Source of the DNA: Acinetobacter parvus DSM 16617 = CIP 108168
Lineage (GTDB): Bacteria > Pseudomonadota > Gammaproteobacteria > Pseudomonadales > Moraxellaceae
Length of the DNA: 28,409 nt
Assembly: GCF_000368025.1 (NCBI RefSeq)
Contig: NZ_KB849211.1
Coordinates: 201,878 to 230,286, forward strand
Direction of reading: 5' to 3'
In this document: piece by piece, positions 7,484 through 16,300 of the stretch
How positions within the stretch are numbered: the stretch's first letter is position 1
Layout: each line of letters starts with the position of its first letter
The notes under the pieces: generated by a model
Database searches by the model: none
What the model was told of the DNA's origin: nothing
The model's input: only the letters and a program-made list of their open reading frames with translations
Program-made: the position numbers and the translations under genes

Positions 7484-7508
7484 AAAAGCCTAGATGTTCT
7501 AGGCTTTT
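7484..7508 (+). terminator. Terminator after the amidotransferase gene
   Basis: AAAAGCCTAGA (7484-7494) and TCTAGGCTTTT (7498-7508) form an 11-bp perfect stem with a TGT loop. The T-run on one arm and the A-run on the other allow it to work in both directions. It also lies just downstream of the small minus-strand gene at 7531-7701. Confidence 0.75.
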
Positions 7509-7530
7509 GCGGCTTTAGACACCTAAATGA

Positions 7531-7701
7531 TTAATGCTGTTGAATTGATTTTTGCATCTGTGTCGTATTCTGCTTCTGTTGCGATGGCATATAATCAGGC
7601 TCATTGCTAACAGCAAGAAAGAAGAAGACTAAAAACAAACAGCCTAATAAAATACTGATTCCAACGGTGAGATATGGAAATTTTGCTTGCTCTTTAGACA
7701 T
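7531..7701 (-). CDS. Small single-span membrane protein (56 aa), unknown function
   Basis: This short minus-strand frame begins at ATG 7701 and ends at TAA (7531-7533). AGGAG (plus-strand complement 7710-7714) sits eight bases upstream of the start, a good ribosome site. The peptide begins MSKEQAKFPYLTVG. Residues about 12-31 are a hydrophobic helix (ISILLGCLFLVFFFLAV), and a polar, Gln-rich tail ends QKSIQQH. The charged N-terminus suggests an inner-membrane protein with the N-terminus in the cytoplasm. I cannot assign a function. The strong start, intact membrane helix and shared bidirectional terminator make it a credible gene despite its size. Confidence 0.7.
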   Translation of the reverse strand: MSKEQAKFPYLTVGISILLGCLFLVFFFLAVSNEPDYMPSQQKQNTTQMQKSIQQH

Positions 7702-7745
7702 ATCGTCTGCTCCTATTTAAATACTAAAATTCAATACTGCATCAT

Positions 7746-8564
7746 CTACATCATGGATAATGCCCTGTAACTGGCACCATTTTGAATACGGGTTTGCATA
7801 TATTCAGCATAGACCGACAACTTTTCAAAAATGTGTTCTGAATAAAACATATCTTCAATTAAATGAGTGGCCTGTTTTTGGCTAAACTGGCCAATCTGTG
7901 CCACCAGTTGCGCATTCAGGTTCGAAAACAAAGTACAAATCGTTTTATGAAACTCATCTTTGTTTTTAAACAATAATTTTCGGGTATTAATCAATTTATC
8001 ATTAACACTACGTTCTGTTGTATCGCAGCAAATCACGTCAATTTTTATCTGCAAATAATCCTGCAAGATTTGAATTTGATCCTGATTTACAGGTAAATGT
8101 GTAATCAAGAAAAGATGGGAAATATCTGTTCGACAGAGGGCTTTAACCAAAGCTCGAAACAGAAAATCAGCTTCTTTTTTAGGCTGTTCAACCAAATCCA
8201 CATAAAGCTTTAGGCTTTGGAGCACTTCTTCAATTTTTAAATTGACACTTTTCTCAGCCTGATAATATTGATTCAGGATCGCCAAAACAGCGGTTGAAAT
8301 CGGTGTTGTATAAATCACGGGCTGATTTAAATTGGCAATAATAAATGGGGCAAACAAATACCCAAGATTATTGTCATTTTCCTCTATTTTTGCTTGCACA
8401 ATATAAGCGACTTTTTCTTTAGAAAAGTCTCTTAATACCTTGCCTCGTAACAAGGTTGCTTCAAGATTTACATAGTCAAGATGTAGCTGTTCTTGTACTG
8501 CTTGCGAAACCTCGCCATCCTGAAAAAGCTGGGTTATCGCATTAAGTTCTTTAGTTACAAACAT
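7746..8564 (-). CDS. Hypothetical protein (272 aa), not recognised
   Basis: I do not recognise a family. The chain is soluble in appearance and rich in Leu, Gln and Ile, without a signal peptide, membrane segment or obvious catalytic motif. The middle has a beta-strand-like stretch, LFLITHLPVNQDQIQILQDYL then IDVICCD, which could be an alpha/beta fold. Helical segments surround it. I used the ATG at 8564; a GTG four codons upstream (8576) is an alternative, and AAAGG lies just before that GTG. The 56-aa membrane protein is the next gene on the same strand, 44 bases downstream, so they may share a transcript. Confidence 0.75.
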   Translation of the reverse strand: MFVTKELNAITQLFQDGEVSQAVQEQLHLDYVNLEATLLRGKVLRDFSKEKVAYIVQAKIEENDNNLGYLFAPFIIANLNQPVIYTTPISTAVLAILNQYYQAEKSVNLKIEEVLQSLKLYVDLVEQPKKEADFLFRALVKALCRTDISHLFLITHLPVNQDQIQILQDYLQIKIDVICCDTTERSVNDKLINTRKLLFKNKDEFHKTICTLFSNLNAQLVAQIGQFSQKQATHLIEDMFYSEHIFEKLSVYAEYMQTRIQNGASYRALSMM

Positions 8565-8706
8565 CGCCCTATACACCTTTCAGCCAAACCATTGTCTTCT
8601 GATTGATCTGTACGTTTTGTATATTATTTAACAAGCCGTACCATTCTTGGTGTTATTTTGTAGAACATATCAATCGCTGAATAGCTACAGAGGCTGTCTA
8701 AAAAAA

Positions 8707-8742
8707 TATAACAGATGATTTATTTCCATCCCATCTGTTATA
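8707..8742. promoter_or_regulatory. 11-bp inverted repeat upstream of the MocR-type gene
   Basis: TATAACAGATG (8707-8717) and CATCTGTTATA (8732-8742) are perfect complements separated by 14 bases, centred about 78 bases before the 8803 start. It may be an operator for the regulator itself. A T-run is lacking, so a terminator for the convergent side is less likely. Confidence 0.45.
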
Positions 8743-8802
8743 AAATTAGATAAATTACTCACAATACTCATAAACAGGTTCTCATTTTGGATTCAGTACC
8801 TT

Positions 8803-10233
8803 ATGTATAAAGCAGAACAGTTAGCGCATAGCCTGAAACTTCTCATCCAAAACGGGACATGGGAACCGCACAGCAAACTGCCATCTTTACGTGAACAGGT
8901 ACAACGCTCAGGCTTGAGCCTCATCACAGTCATGAATGCCTATCAGGAGCTGGAAGCGCAGGGACTGATTTATTCAAAGGAAAAGTCGGGTTATTTTGTG
9001 GCTGAACAGAATCATATTCAGATTCCACAGGCCTATTCGGTGGTCTCTTTAAATCCCAAAGTTGAAATTAACTCACTAGTGTTTAAATACCTCAAGTCGA
9101 TTCAATCCAAACAGGTCAGCCTACTAGGCTCTGCATTTCCAGATAGTCAGTTACTCTATCCACCCAAACTGATTCAGATCATGGGACAGCTTTCCCGTAA
9201 TCGACATAGTTATGATCAGACCAGCAACCTACCGCCTGGGAATTTAGCACTCAGAAAACTGATTGCTCAACGCTATTGTATGCAAGGCATTCCAACTGAT
9301 GCAGATGACATTGTCATTACATCTGGTGGCTTAGAGGCTTTGAATCTTTCACTGCAAGCGATTACCCAGCCTGGCGATTATATTTTACTACAGCAAACCA
9401 TCTTTTATGGTGCATGGCAGGCTGCGGAACGCTTGGGTTTAAAGGTAATTACTCTTCCTGAGCACCCACAGCATGGCTTCGATATTGAAGCCTTTGAGCA
9501 AGTCATCAAGAATTACCCAATTAAGGTCTGCTGGTTTATGCTAAACGCCCATAACCCGATTGGATTTACGGTCAGTGATGAGATCAAATATAAAATCGCC
9601 AAGCTGTTGCATGAACATCAAATTCATTTGATCGAAGATGATGTCTATGAAGAACTGTTTTATGGCAATCAAAAGCCGCTACCCATGAAGTATTTTGATC
9701 AGCAAAATCTGGTGTTGCACTGCTCTTCTTTTTCCAAAACCTTGGGTTCGGGGTTCCGTATGGGATGGGTCTATGCTGGCAAATTTTCCGAACATATTCA
9801 GCATTTGCAATTGATGAGCACCATTTCAGCCAATGCGCTGATCCAGAATGCGCTGGTGGAGTTTCTCTCCCATCATCATTATGAAAAGCATCTGAGAACG
9901 CTTAGACGGGCTTTGGAAAAGAATAAAAAACAATTCTTTCAATATCTCAAACAACATCTACCGAAAGACTGTAAGGTATATAACTATCCAAGTGGCTATT
10001 TTCTCTGGATTCAGTTGCCAGACAAAGTCAGCAGTATGCAAGTCTATGAACAGCTGATTCAACAACAGGTAGGCGTTGCACCAAGCCCCTTATTTAATGT
10101 GTTGCCCTCACATCAACATTTTATTCGTATGAATTGTTCTTTCGAATGGACCGAACAGATTCAGCATTCGCTAAAACTTTTTATTAAAACGATTCAGTTG
10201 GTGATGTCGGATGAAGTGGCTTTGGACAAATAG
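8803..10233 (+). CDS. MocR-family regulator: GntR HTH fused to a PLP aminotransferase-like domain
   Basis: The 476-aa chain begins with a winged-helix GntR domain (about 1-67, with LPSLREQVQRSGLS and AYQELEAQGLI). It continues into a fold-type I aminotransferase domain. The PLP lysine is expected at Lys312 in SSFSKTLGSGFRMGW; NAHNPIG (248-254) and LIEDDVYEEL are the usual cofactor-contact regions. MocR proteins use the aminotransferase domain as a PLP or amino-compound sensor, and members such as PdxR control vitamin B6 or amino-acid genes. No obvious target gene is adjacent; the inverted repeat at 8707-8742 suggests autoregulation. Its 3' end overlaps the convergent AraC gene by 40 bases. 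Confidence 0.88.
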   Translation: MYKAEQLAHSLKLLIQNGTWEPHSKLPSLREQVQRSGLSLITVMNAYQELEAQGLIYSKEKSGYFVAEQNHIQIPQAYSVVSLNPKVEINSLVFKYLKSIQSKQVSLLGSAFPDSQLLYPPKLIQIMGQLSRNRHSYDQTSNLPPGNLALRKLIAQRYCMQGIPTDADDIVITSGGLEALNLSLQAITQPGDYILLQQTIFYGAWQAAERLGLKVITLPEHPQHGFDIEAFEQVIKNYPIKVCWFMLNAHNPIGFTVSDEIKYKIAKLLHEHQIHLIEDDVYEELFYGNQKPLPMKYFDQQNLVLHCSSFSKTLGSGFRMGWVYAGKFSEHIQHLQLMSTISANALIQNALVEFLSHHHYEKHLRTLRRALEKNKKQFFQYLKQHLPKDCKVYNYPSGYFLWIQLPDKVSSMQVYEQLIQQQVGVAPSPLFNVLPSHQHFIRMNCSFEWTEQIQHSLKLFIKTIQLVMSDEVALDK

Positions 10234-11276
10234 CTTTTGCGATACTGACTCGGTGTTTCCCCAAACATCTTTTTAAAAGCGCGAATAAAATTGGTGGCTT
10301 CTTCATAACCCACCAGACCTGCAACGTTCTGAATAGTATATTGTGGTTGTTGCAGTAACTTCCTGGCTTGACAAAAACGTACCTCAGCCAAAATCTGCAA
10401 GAACGTCGTTCCTTGTGCCTGTAAATGTCGCTTGATGGTTCGTTCAGACATATTCAAGCGTTGCGCAATTAAAGGAAGTGTTGGATAACCATTGCTTGAG
10501 TTATAAAGTAGTTCAGATTTAATACTTTTTTGCAGATCCCGCGTTGTTTCTTTGACTAATTTAAGTTTGTCATTTTCGCAATATAATAATGCCTGCTGGA
10601 ATGCGACTTGATCAGCATTGGGATTTTTACAATGCAGATATTGCTTGGGAAAACGCAAACCATTGCGTTGCTGATTAAAATGAATCTTGATTTGGGAGAG
10701 ATCGATACGTTTATAATTCTGTGCATCGGACCAATCGACAAAGACCTCACAACGTTCAACAATTTTTTTAGAAAATACACCAAGAAAATGAATTGCGCCA
10801 AACAGCAAACTCTCAATCAGAAAGTGTCGTAATTGATCAGATTGCTGCTCATTGCCAAATTTAACCGGATGTACACCATCCAAATAGACATAGACAAAGT
10901 CTTCATCAATATACGATTCAGGGGTAAAGTTCTGGATTCGTGTACAGAAATACTGTTGGCACAGCGTTAATGCAGTTTCAACATCCGTACAACTCAGAAA
11001 TGCAAAACCTAAGGCTCCATGCGAAGTGGGACGTAATTTAAAACCATATTCAATGCCCAGACGCGGATTTCCCGTCAGCCTTAAAGCATTCACCACCAGC
11101 TTTGACCATTGATGCGCACTCATTTTGGCATCGGCTTGTTTCATTTCTGTGAGCATTAATCCTGTACCAGCCAAAACTGTTTCAGTATCAATCGCATAAT
11201 CATGCACAATTTCTAATAATAGATGTGCATAAGAAACCGAGATGGTTTCTTGAAACAATCCAAAAGGATCTCGCAT
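10194..11276 (-). CDS. AraC-family transcriptional regulator (360 aa, arabinose-binding-like N-domain)
   Basis: The N-terminal about 230 residues resemble the sensing domain of OruR/ArgR-like AraC proteins (HGALGFAFLSCTDVETAL segment). The C-terminal about 100 residues hold the two HTH motifs: LPLIAQRLNMSERTIKRHLQAQGTTF and IQNVAGLVGYEEATNFIRAFKKMFGETPSQYR. It starts at ATG 11276 with a GGGG-containing leader and is divergent from the enoyl-CoA hydratase gene at 11396, with a 119-bp shared upstream region. This makes control of that hydratase/SDR pair likely; the inducer is unknown. Its last 40 bases overlap the MocR-type gene tail to tail. Confidence 0.88.
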   Translation of the reverse strand: MRDPFGLFQETISVSYAHLLLEIVHDYAIDTETVLAGTGLMLTEMKQADAKMSAHQWSKLVVNALRLTGNPRLGIEYGFKLRPTSHGALGFAFLSCTDVETALTLCQQYFCTRIQNFTPESYIDEDFVYVYLDGVHPVKFGNEQQSDQLRHFLIESLLFGAIHFLGVFSKKIVERCEVFVDWSDAQNYKRIDLSQIKIHFNQQRNGLRFPKQYLHCKNPNADQVAFQQALLYCENDKLKLVKETTRDLQKSIKSELLYNSSNGYPTLPLIAQRLNMSERTIKRHLQAQGTTFLQILAEVRFCQARKLLQQPQYTIQNVAGLVGYEEATNFIRAFKKMFGETPSQYRKSYLSKATSSDITN

Positions 11277-11395
11277 CGCACATCCCCTGTCCTAAAATGA
11301 TCATCAATATGGCATAGTCACACCTATTGTGCGAGTGTTTTATTCGAAATAATGACTGCAATCAATCAACCATCGCAGAATGAGGAAGCGCTTCA

Positions 11396-12112
11396 ATGAC
11401 CACCATGACGCTTGATCAACAGCAGTCTATTTATGTTCTCACCTTAACCAATGGCGATCAGGACAATGCCTTAAATCAAGATGTGCTAAATGAATATATC
11501 GAGATCTTTGATGAAATCGAACGTGATTCGCACAATGCTTGCCTAGTCATTCAAAGCGACCATCCCAAAACATTTTGCAATGGCTTAGACCTCGCATGGT
11601 TAATGCAACAATCCATGCAAGATAAAAAAGCCTTTACCTTACAACTGGAAAATATGCTGCTGCGCTTGGCTTTGCTTAATCTACCTGTCATTGCGGAAAT
11701 TAACGGCAATGCTTATGCTGGTGGTGCAATCTTGGCATCTGCATGTGATTTTCGCTTGATGCGGGCAGATAAAGGACGTTTTTGCTTTCCCGAAGTCAAA
11801 CTCACTATTCCTTTCACTGACTGTATTGCAGAGATTGTGCAGCTCATTCCCAATCAACATGCGATCTGGGAGATGTCATTAACGGGTAAATCCATGACAG
11901 GGATTGAGTGCTTAGACGCACATGTGGTTCATCAAATTCACCCTGCCGAATCATTAAATAATGAAGTATTTAAGTTTGCTGAAGAGATGTCACAAAAGCA
12001 TCGCCAAACCTATGCCGTAATCAAACGTCAGTTACGCCATCGCATTGTTGAAATTGCCAAACAACGACAGCTATACAATCCAGAAAAATTTGCACATCCT
12101 TTTATGATTTAA
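11396..12112 (+). CDS. Enoyl-CoA hydratase/isomerase family protein (crotonase fold)
   Basis: This 238-aa crotonase-superfamily enzyme acts on acyl-CoA thioesters. The oxyanion-hole regions are visible: FCNGLDLAWL (60-69) and NGNAYAGGA (103-111). Glu133 in CFPEVKLTIPF is the acid/base candidate; the lack of a second Glu at the usual hydratase position would favour isomerase-type chemistry. GAGGAAG at 11381-11387 precedes the ATG by eight bases. An SDR gene follows 37 bases after its stop, and an AraC regulator is divergent. The set resembles a regulated acyl-CoA degradation module. Double-bond isomerase, hydratase and other crotonase reactions cannot be told apart here. Confidence 0.88.
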   Translation: MTTMTLDQQQSIYVLTLTNGDQDNALNQDVLNEYIEIFDEIERDSHNACLVIQSDHPKTFCNGLDLAWLMQQSMQDKKAFTLQLENMLLRLALLNLPVIAEINGNAYAGGAILASACDFRLMRADKGRFCFPEVKLTIPFTDCIAEIVQLIPNQHAIWEMSLTGKSMTGIECLDAHVVHQIHPAESLNNEVFKFAEEMSQKHRQTYAVIKRQLRHRIVEIAKQRQLYNPEKFAHPFMI

Positions 12113-12149
12113 ATCAGCTTTTATAACAACTCGAATATAGGACATCTAC

Positions 12150-12977
12150 ATGAGTAATATGCAAGGAAAAACTATTTTTATTACTGGTGGCAGCCGAGGA
12201 ATTGGCAGAGCCATTGCGCTGAAAGCAGCACAAGCTGGGGCAAATGTTGTCATTGCAGCAAAAACTGAAGTGGAAACAGCGAAATTAACGGGCACGATTT
12301 ATAGCGTCGCCGAAGAGATTGATGCTGCTGGCGGCAAAGCTCTGCCCATACTTTTAGATGTGCGAGATGAACAGCAGATTCATGCTGCCATGCAACAAGC
12401 AGCCAGGAACTTTGGTGGTATTGATGTATTAATAAACAATGCAGGTGCAATTGCACTCACAGGTGTCGAAGCCACTTCCTTAAAACAATATGACCTGATC
12501 CAAACCATTAACCACCGTGCAACCTTTATTTGTGCGCAGGCCGCTTTGCCCTATCTCAAACAAGCACAACATCCGCATATTTTAAGCTTATCGCCACCTG
12601 TAAATATGTCACCTAAATGGTTAGGCATGCTCTCGCCTTATGCCTTGTCTAAGTATGGTATGACAATTCTGACTTTAGGTATGGCAGAGGAATTTCAGCA
12701 TTATGGAATTTCCTGTAACACGCTTTGGCCTGAGACCTATATTGCAACGGCAGCTGTTTCGAAAAACCTAGGTGAGGAAAATACCTTACAGGTCAGTCGT
12801 AAACCTGAAATTATGGCAGATGCGGCTTATGCGATTTATACCACCGCCAAAGGTGAACTTACGGGACAAAGCCTCACCGATGAACAGGCCTTAGCCAGAA
12901 TTGGCATTACGGATTTTTCTAAATATGCTTGTGTTGATGGTCATACACAACTACAAAAAGATTTCTTTCTGGATTGA
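12150..12977 (+). CDS. Short-chain dehydrogenase/reductase, HSDL2-like (275 aa)
   Basis: This NAD(P)-dependent SDR has a Rossmann start at TGGSRGIG (12-19), NNAG (96-99), Ser148 in LSLSPP, and the Tyr164-x3-Lys168 pair in SPYALSKYGM. The SLSPPVNMSPKW stretch and the late TLWPETYI stretch resemble HSDL2-type proteins, which lack the lipid-binding SCP2 tail here. The substrate is unknown; HSDL2-type enzymes are tied to fatty acyl metabolism. AGGA seven bases before the ATG is a good ribosome site. It lies 37 bases after the crotonase gene and is the probable second gene of that operon. Confidence 0.87.
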   Translation: MSNMQGKTIFITGGSRGIGRAIALKAAQAGANVVIAAKTEVETAKLTGTIYSVAEEIDAAGGKALPILLDVRDEQQIHAAMQQAARNFGGIDVLINNAGAIALTGVEATSLKQYDLIQTINHRATFICAQAALPYLKQAQHPHILSLSPPVNMSPKWLGMLSPYALSKYGMTILTLGMAEEFQHYGISCNTLWPETYIATAAVSKNLGEENTLQVSRKPEIMADAAYAIYTTAKGELTGQSLTDEQALARIGITDFSKYACVDGHTQLQKDFFLD

Positions 12978-13050
12978 TCTGGGTGCAATATCATTTTTAG
13001 CAACCTACTCAAATAGTTGAACTGAACCATTTAGTTCCATTCTATTTATC

Positions 13051-13087
13051 AAGGTTGAAAGCAGCCAAAAAGCTGCCTTTCAATCTT
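13051..13087. terminator. Imperfect long hairpin, possible terminator after the SDR gene
   Basis: AAGGTTGAAAGCAGC (13051-13065) pairs with GCTGCCTTTCAATCTT (13072-13087) with small mismatches or one bulge. No T-run follows immediately, so it may be an RNA structure or a processing site instead of a classical terminator. Confidence 0.45.
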
Positions 13088-13297
13088 GAAAACGCTCCAT
13101 GTCATACAAGTTTCCACTATTTTTAACTGCCCCCACCCACCAGCAAGGCTGGAAACCAGCACCATTCATAAACAGATAAAATTTGAGCAATCACATTCCA
13201 ACCACAAATATATTCATCTTAGCTTTTGATTTATAAGCATATAAAAATAAAAAATTATTTTTCAAATTTAACCCAAATAACAAGATAGACATACAGT

Positions 13298-13326
13298 TTG
13301 CCAAAATATTAAGCATGTCATTATAA
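13298..13326 (+). promoter_or_regulatory. Candidate sigma-70 promoter of dnaE
   Basis: TTGCCA (13298-13303) and TTATAA (13321-13326) are exactly 17 bases apart, placed about 40-50 bases before the dnaE start. This is the best-spaced pair in the gap. Confidence 0.5.
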
Positions 13327-13368
13327 GTTTGCATGCTAAACTATGCCTTGGTTTGAAAAAGGATCGTC

Positions 13369-16300
13369 TTGACTATGCAGTTTGTTCATCTCGGTATACA
13401 TACAGAATTTTCGATTACCGAATCGATTGTTCGCATACCCGATTTGGTCAAAGTTGCTGCTGCAGAAGAAATGCCTGCGCTTGCCATCACCGATTTGTCC
13501 AACCTGCATGCGGCGATAAAATTTTACGGCGCATGTCTGGGTAAAGGCATCAAGCCTATTATGGGCAGTGTCATTCGCCTGAATGATGCTGAACATCGCG
13601 CAACCTTGCTTGCCATGAGTAACAAGGGATGGCGGAATTTAACTGAGATTGTGTCGCGTGGTTTTATTGAGGGACAACAACTCAGCACACCCTGCATACA
13701 AAAAGAATGGATACTCGAACAGGCGCAAGACCTGATCATTCTGCTGGGTCAGCACAGTGATGTTGGCAAGATGCTCTGCTCATCCAACCCACAGAAAGCT
13801 GAACCGTTACTGGAAGCGTGGATTGAGGAATTTGGCGACCGTGTTTATTTAGCCCTGACCCGTACCGAACGTGTTGGCGAAGAGGATTTTATCCTACAGG
13901 CTGCAAAACTTGCCGCAAAATATCAAATTGGTGTGGTGGCACACAACGATGTGCATTTTATTGAGCAGGACGATTTTGAGGCGCATGAAGCCCGTGTATG
14001 TATTGCCGATGGTTATGTCCTAAGTGACGACAAACGCCCCAAACCCTACAGCCCTGAACAATATTTTAAAACGGCCGAGCAAATGTCTGAACTATTTTCA
14101 GACATTCCAAGTGCCCTGGAAAACACCTACGAGATTGCGAAACGCTGCAATGTCAGCTTACAGTTGGGTACTTATTTCCTACCTGACTTCCCAATTCCAG
14201 ATGGCTATACCATTGACACCTATTTTGAGCATTTGTCGCGTACAGGTCTGGAAGAACGTCTAAATCATCTTTACCCAGTTGAAAAACGTGGTGAAGACTG
14301 GGCAGAGGTTCGCCAGCCCTACGATGAGCGAATCAAGTATGAAGTCGACATTATCCTGAAAATGGGATTCCCAGGCTACTTCCTGATCGTCATGGACTTT
14401 ATCCAGTGGGCAAAAAATAATGGCGTACCTGTGGGGCCTGGTCGTGGTTCAGGTGCAGGTTCACTGGTTGCTTATAGCTTAAAGATTACCGACCTTGACC
14501 CACTGCGTTATGATCTACTGTTTGAACGTTTCCTTAACCCAGAACGTGTCTCCATGCCCGATTTTGACGTGGATTTCTGCATTGCAGGCCGTGACCGTGT
14601 AATTGAGTATGTGGCACAGCATTATGGTCGTGAAGCGGTTTCACAGATTGCAACATTCGGTACTATGGCAGCCAAAGGTGCGATTCGTGATGTTGCCCGT
14701 GTACTGGGCAAGTCTTATGGTCTGGCTGACCGTATTTCCAAAATGGTGCCAACCAAACCGCTGGGTGTGGATTTAAAGCAAGCGATTGAAATGGAGCCGC
14801 AGCTCAAGGATATCGTCACCAATCCATCCAACCCAGATCATGATGATGCCGCCGAAATCTGGGAAATGGCGCTCAAGCTTGAGGGCATTACCCGTAACAC
14901 AGGCAAGCATGCGGGTGGTGTGGTCATTGCACCAGGTAAAATTACTGATTATTCCGCGGTGCTATGTGATGCTGATGGCACTAACCGCGTTGCACAATAT
15001 GATAAAGATGACGTTGAAGCTGCAGGTCTGGTTAAATTTGACTTCTTAGGTTTGCGTAACCTGACCGTTATTGAGGATGCCGTTCAGAATATTAATAAAA
15101 GAATCAAGTCAGATACCCCACTCGACATTGCCAATGTTGAACTGGATGACAAAGATGCCTATCTGGTTTTTGCCGAGGCAAACACCACTGCGGTATTCCA
15201 GTTTGAATCCGTCGGCATGAAAAAGATGCTCAAGGAAGCCAGACCGAGCAAGTTTGAAGAGATCATCGCGTTCGTTTCCCTATACCGTCCTGGCCCGATG
15301 GACCTGATTCCAGACTTTATCCACCGTATGCATGGTGGCGAGTTTGAATATCTGCATCCATTGCTTGAAAGTGTATTGGAACCCACTTATGGCATCATGG
15401 TGTATCAGGAACAGGTCATGCAGGCAGCACAGTTCTGTGCAGGCTATACGCTGGGTGGCGCGGACCTGCTGCGTCGCGCCATGGGTAAAAAGAAACCCGA
15501 GGAAATGGTCAAACAGCGCCAGATCTTTATTGAAGGTGCTGCCAAGAAAGATATTAATGAGGCAACCGCGAACCATATCTTTGACTATATGGAAAAGTTT
15601 GCTGGCTATGGTTTTAACAAATCACACGCCGCAGCCTATGCACTGGTTGCCTATCATACAGCATGGTTAAAGGCACATTACCCTGCCGAATTTATGGCGG
15701 CGGTATTGTCATCGGAAATGCAGAACACTGACAGCATTGTATTCCTGATCGATGACTGCCGTAACAACAAACTCGACGTGTTGCCACCCTCTGTCAATAT
15801 GTCGCTATACCATTTCCATGCCAGTGATGAACGCACCATTGTTTATGGGTTGGGTGCAATCAAGGGTGTGGGCGAACAGGCAATGCAGTCGGTGATTGAT
15901 TCACGGATCAAGGAAGGCCCGTATAAAGACCTGTTTGATTTCTGCCATCGTATTGACCTGAAAAAAATCAATAAACGCACACTTGAAGCCTTGATCCGTG
16001 CAGGTGCGCTGGATTGTCTGGGCATTGAACGTTCCAGCCTGATGGCACAGCTTCCAGAAGCGGTCCAGGCGGCTGAACAGGCACGTAGCAACCGTGAAAC
16101 GGGAATTATGGACCTGTTTGGTGAGGTTGAGGAAGTTCAGCGTAAACCAGCCAAACCTGTCAAACCGTGGTCAGATGAAGTCCGTTTAAAAGGTGAAAAA
16201 GATACGCTGGGCCTGTATTTAACAGGTCACCCGATTGATATCTATCGTGCTGAACTCAAGCAATTTGTTTCTGTAAAACTAAACGAACTGACGCCAACAA

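Larger units (their letters stand above)
12978..13368. other. 391-bp intergenic region before dnaE
   Basis: No gene is supported here. It holds a long hairpin at 13051-13087, a short CCAGC/GCTGG hairpin at 13140-13152, then an AT-rich stretch (13180-13320) leading to the dnaE promoter. Confidence 0.6.

Noticed and set aside
10556..10832. Two opposite-strand frames inside the AraC gene
   Set aside because: Both are shadows of the well-supported AraC frame and have no family features.
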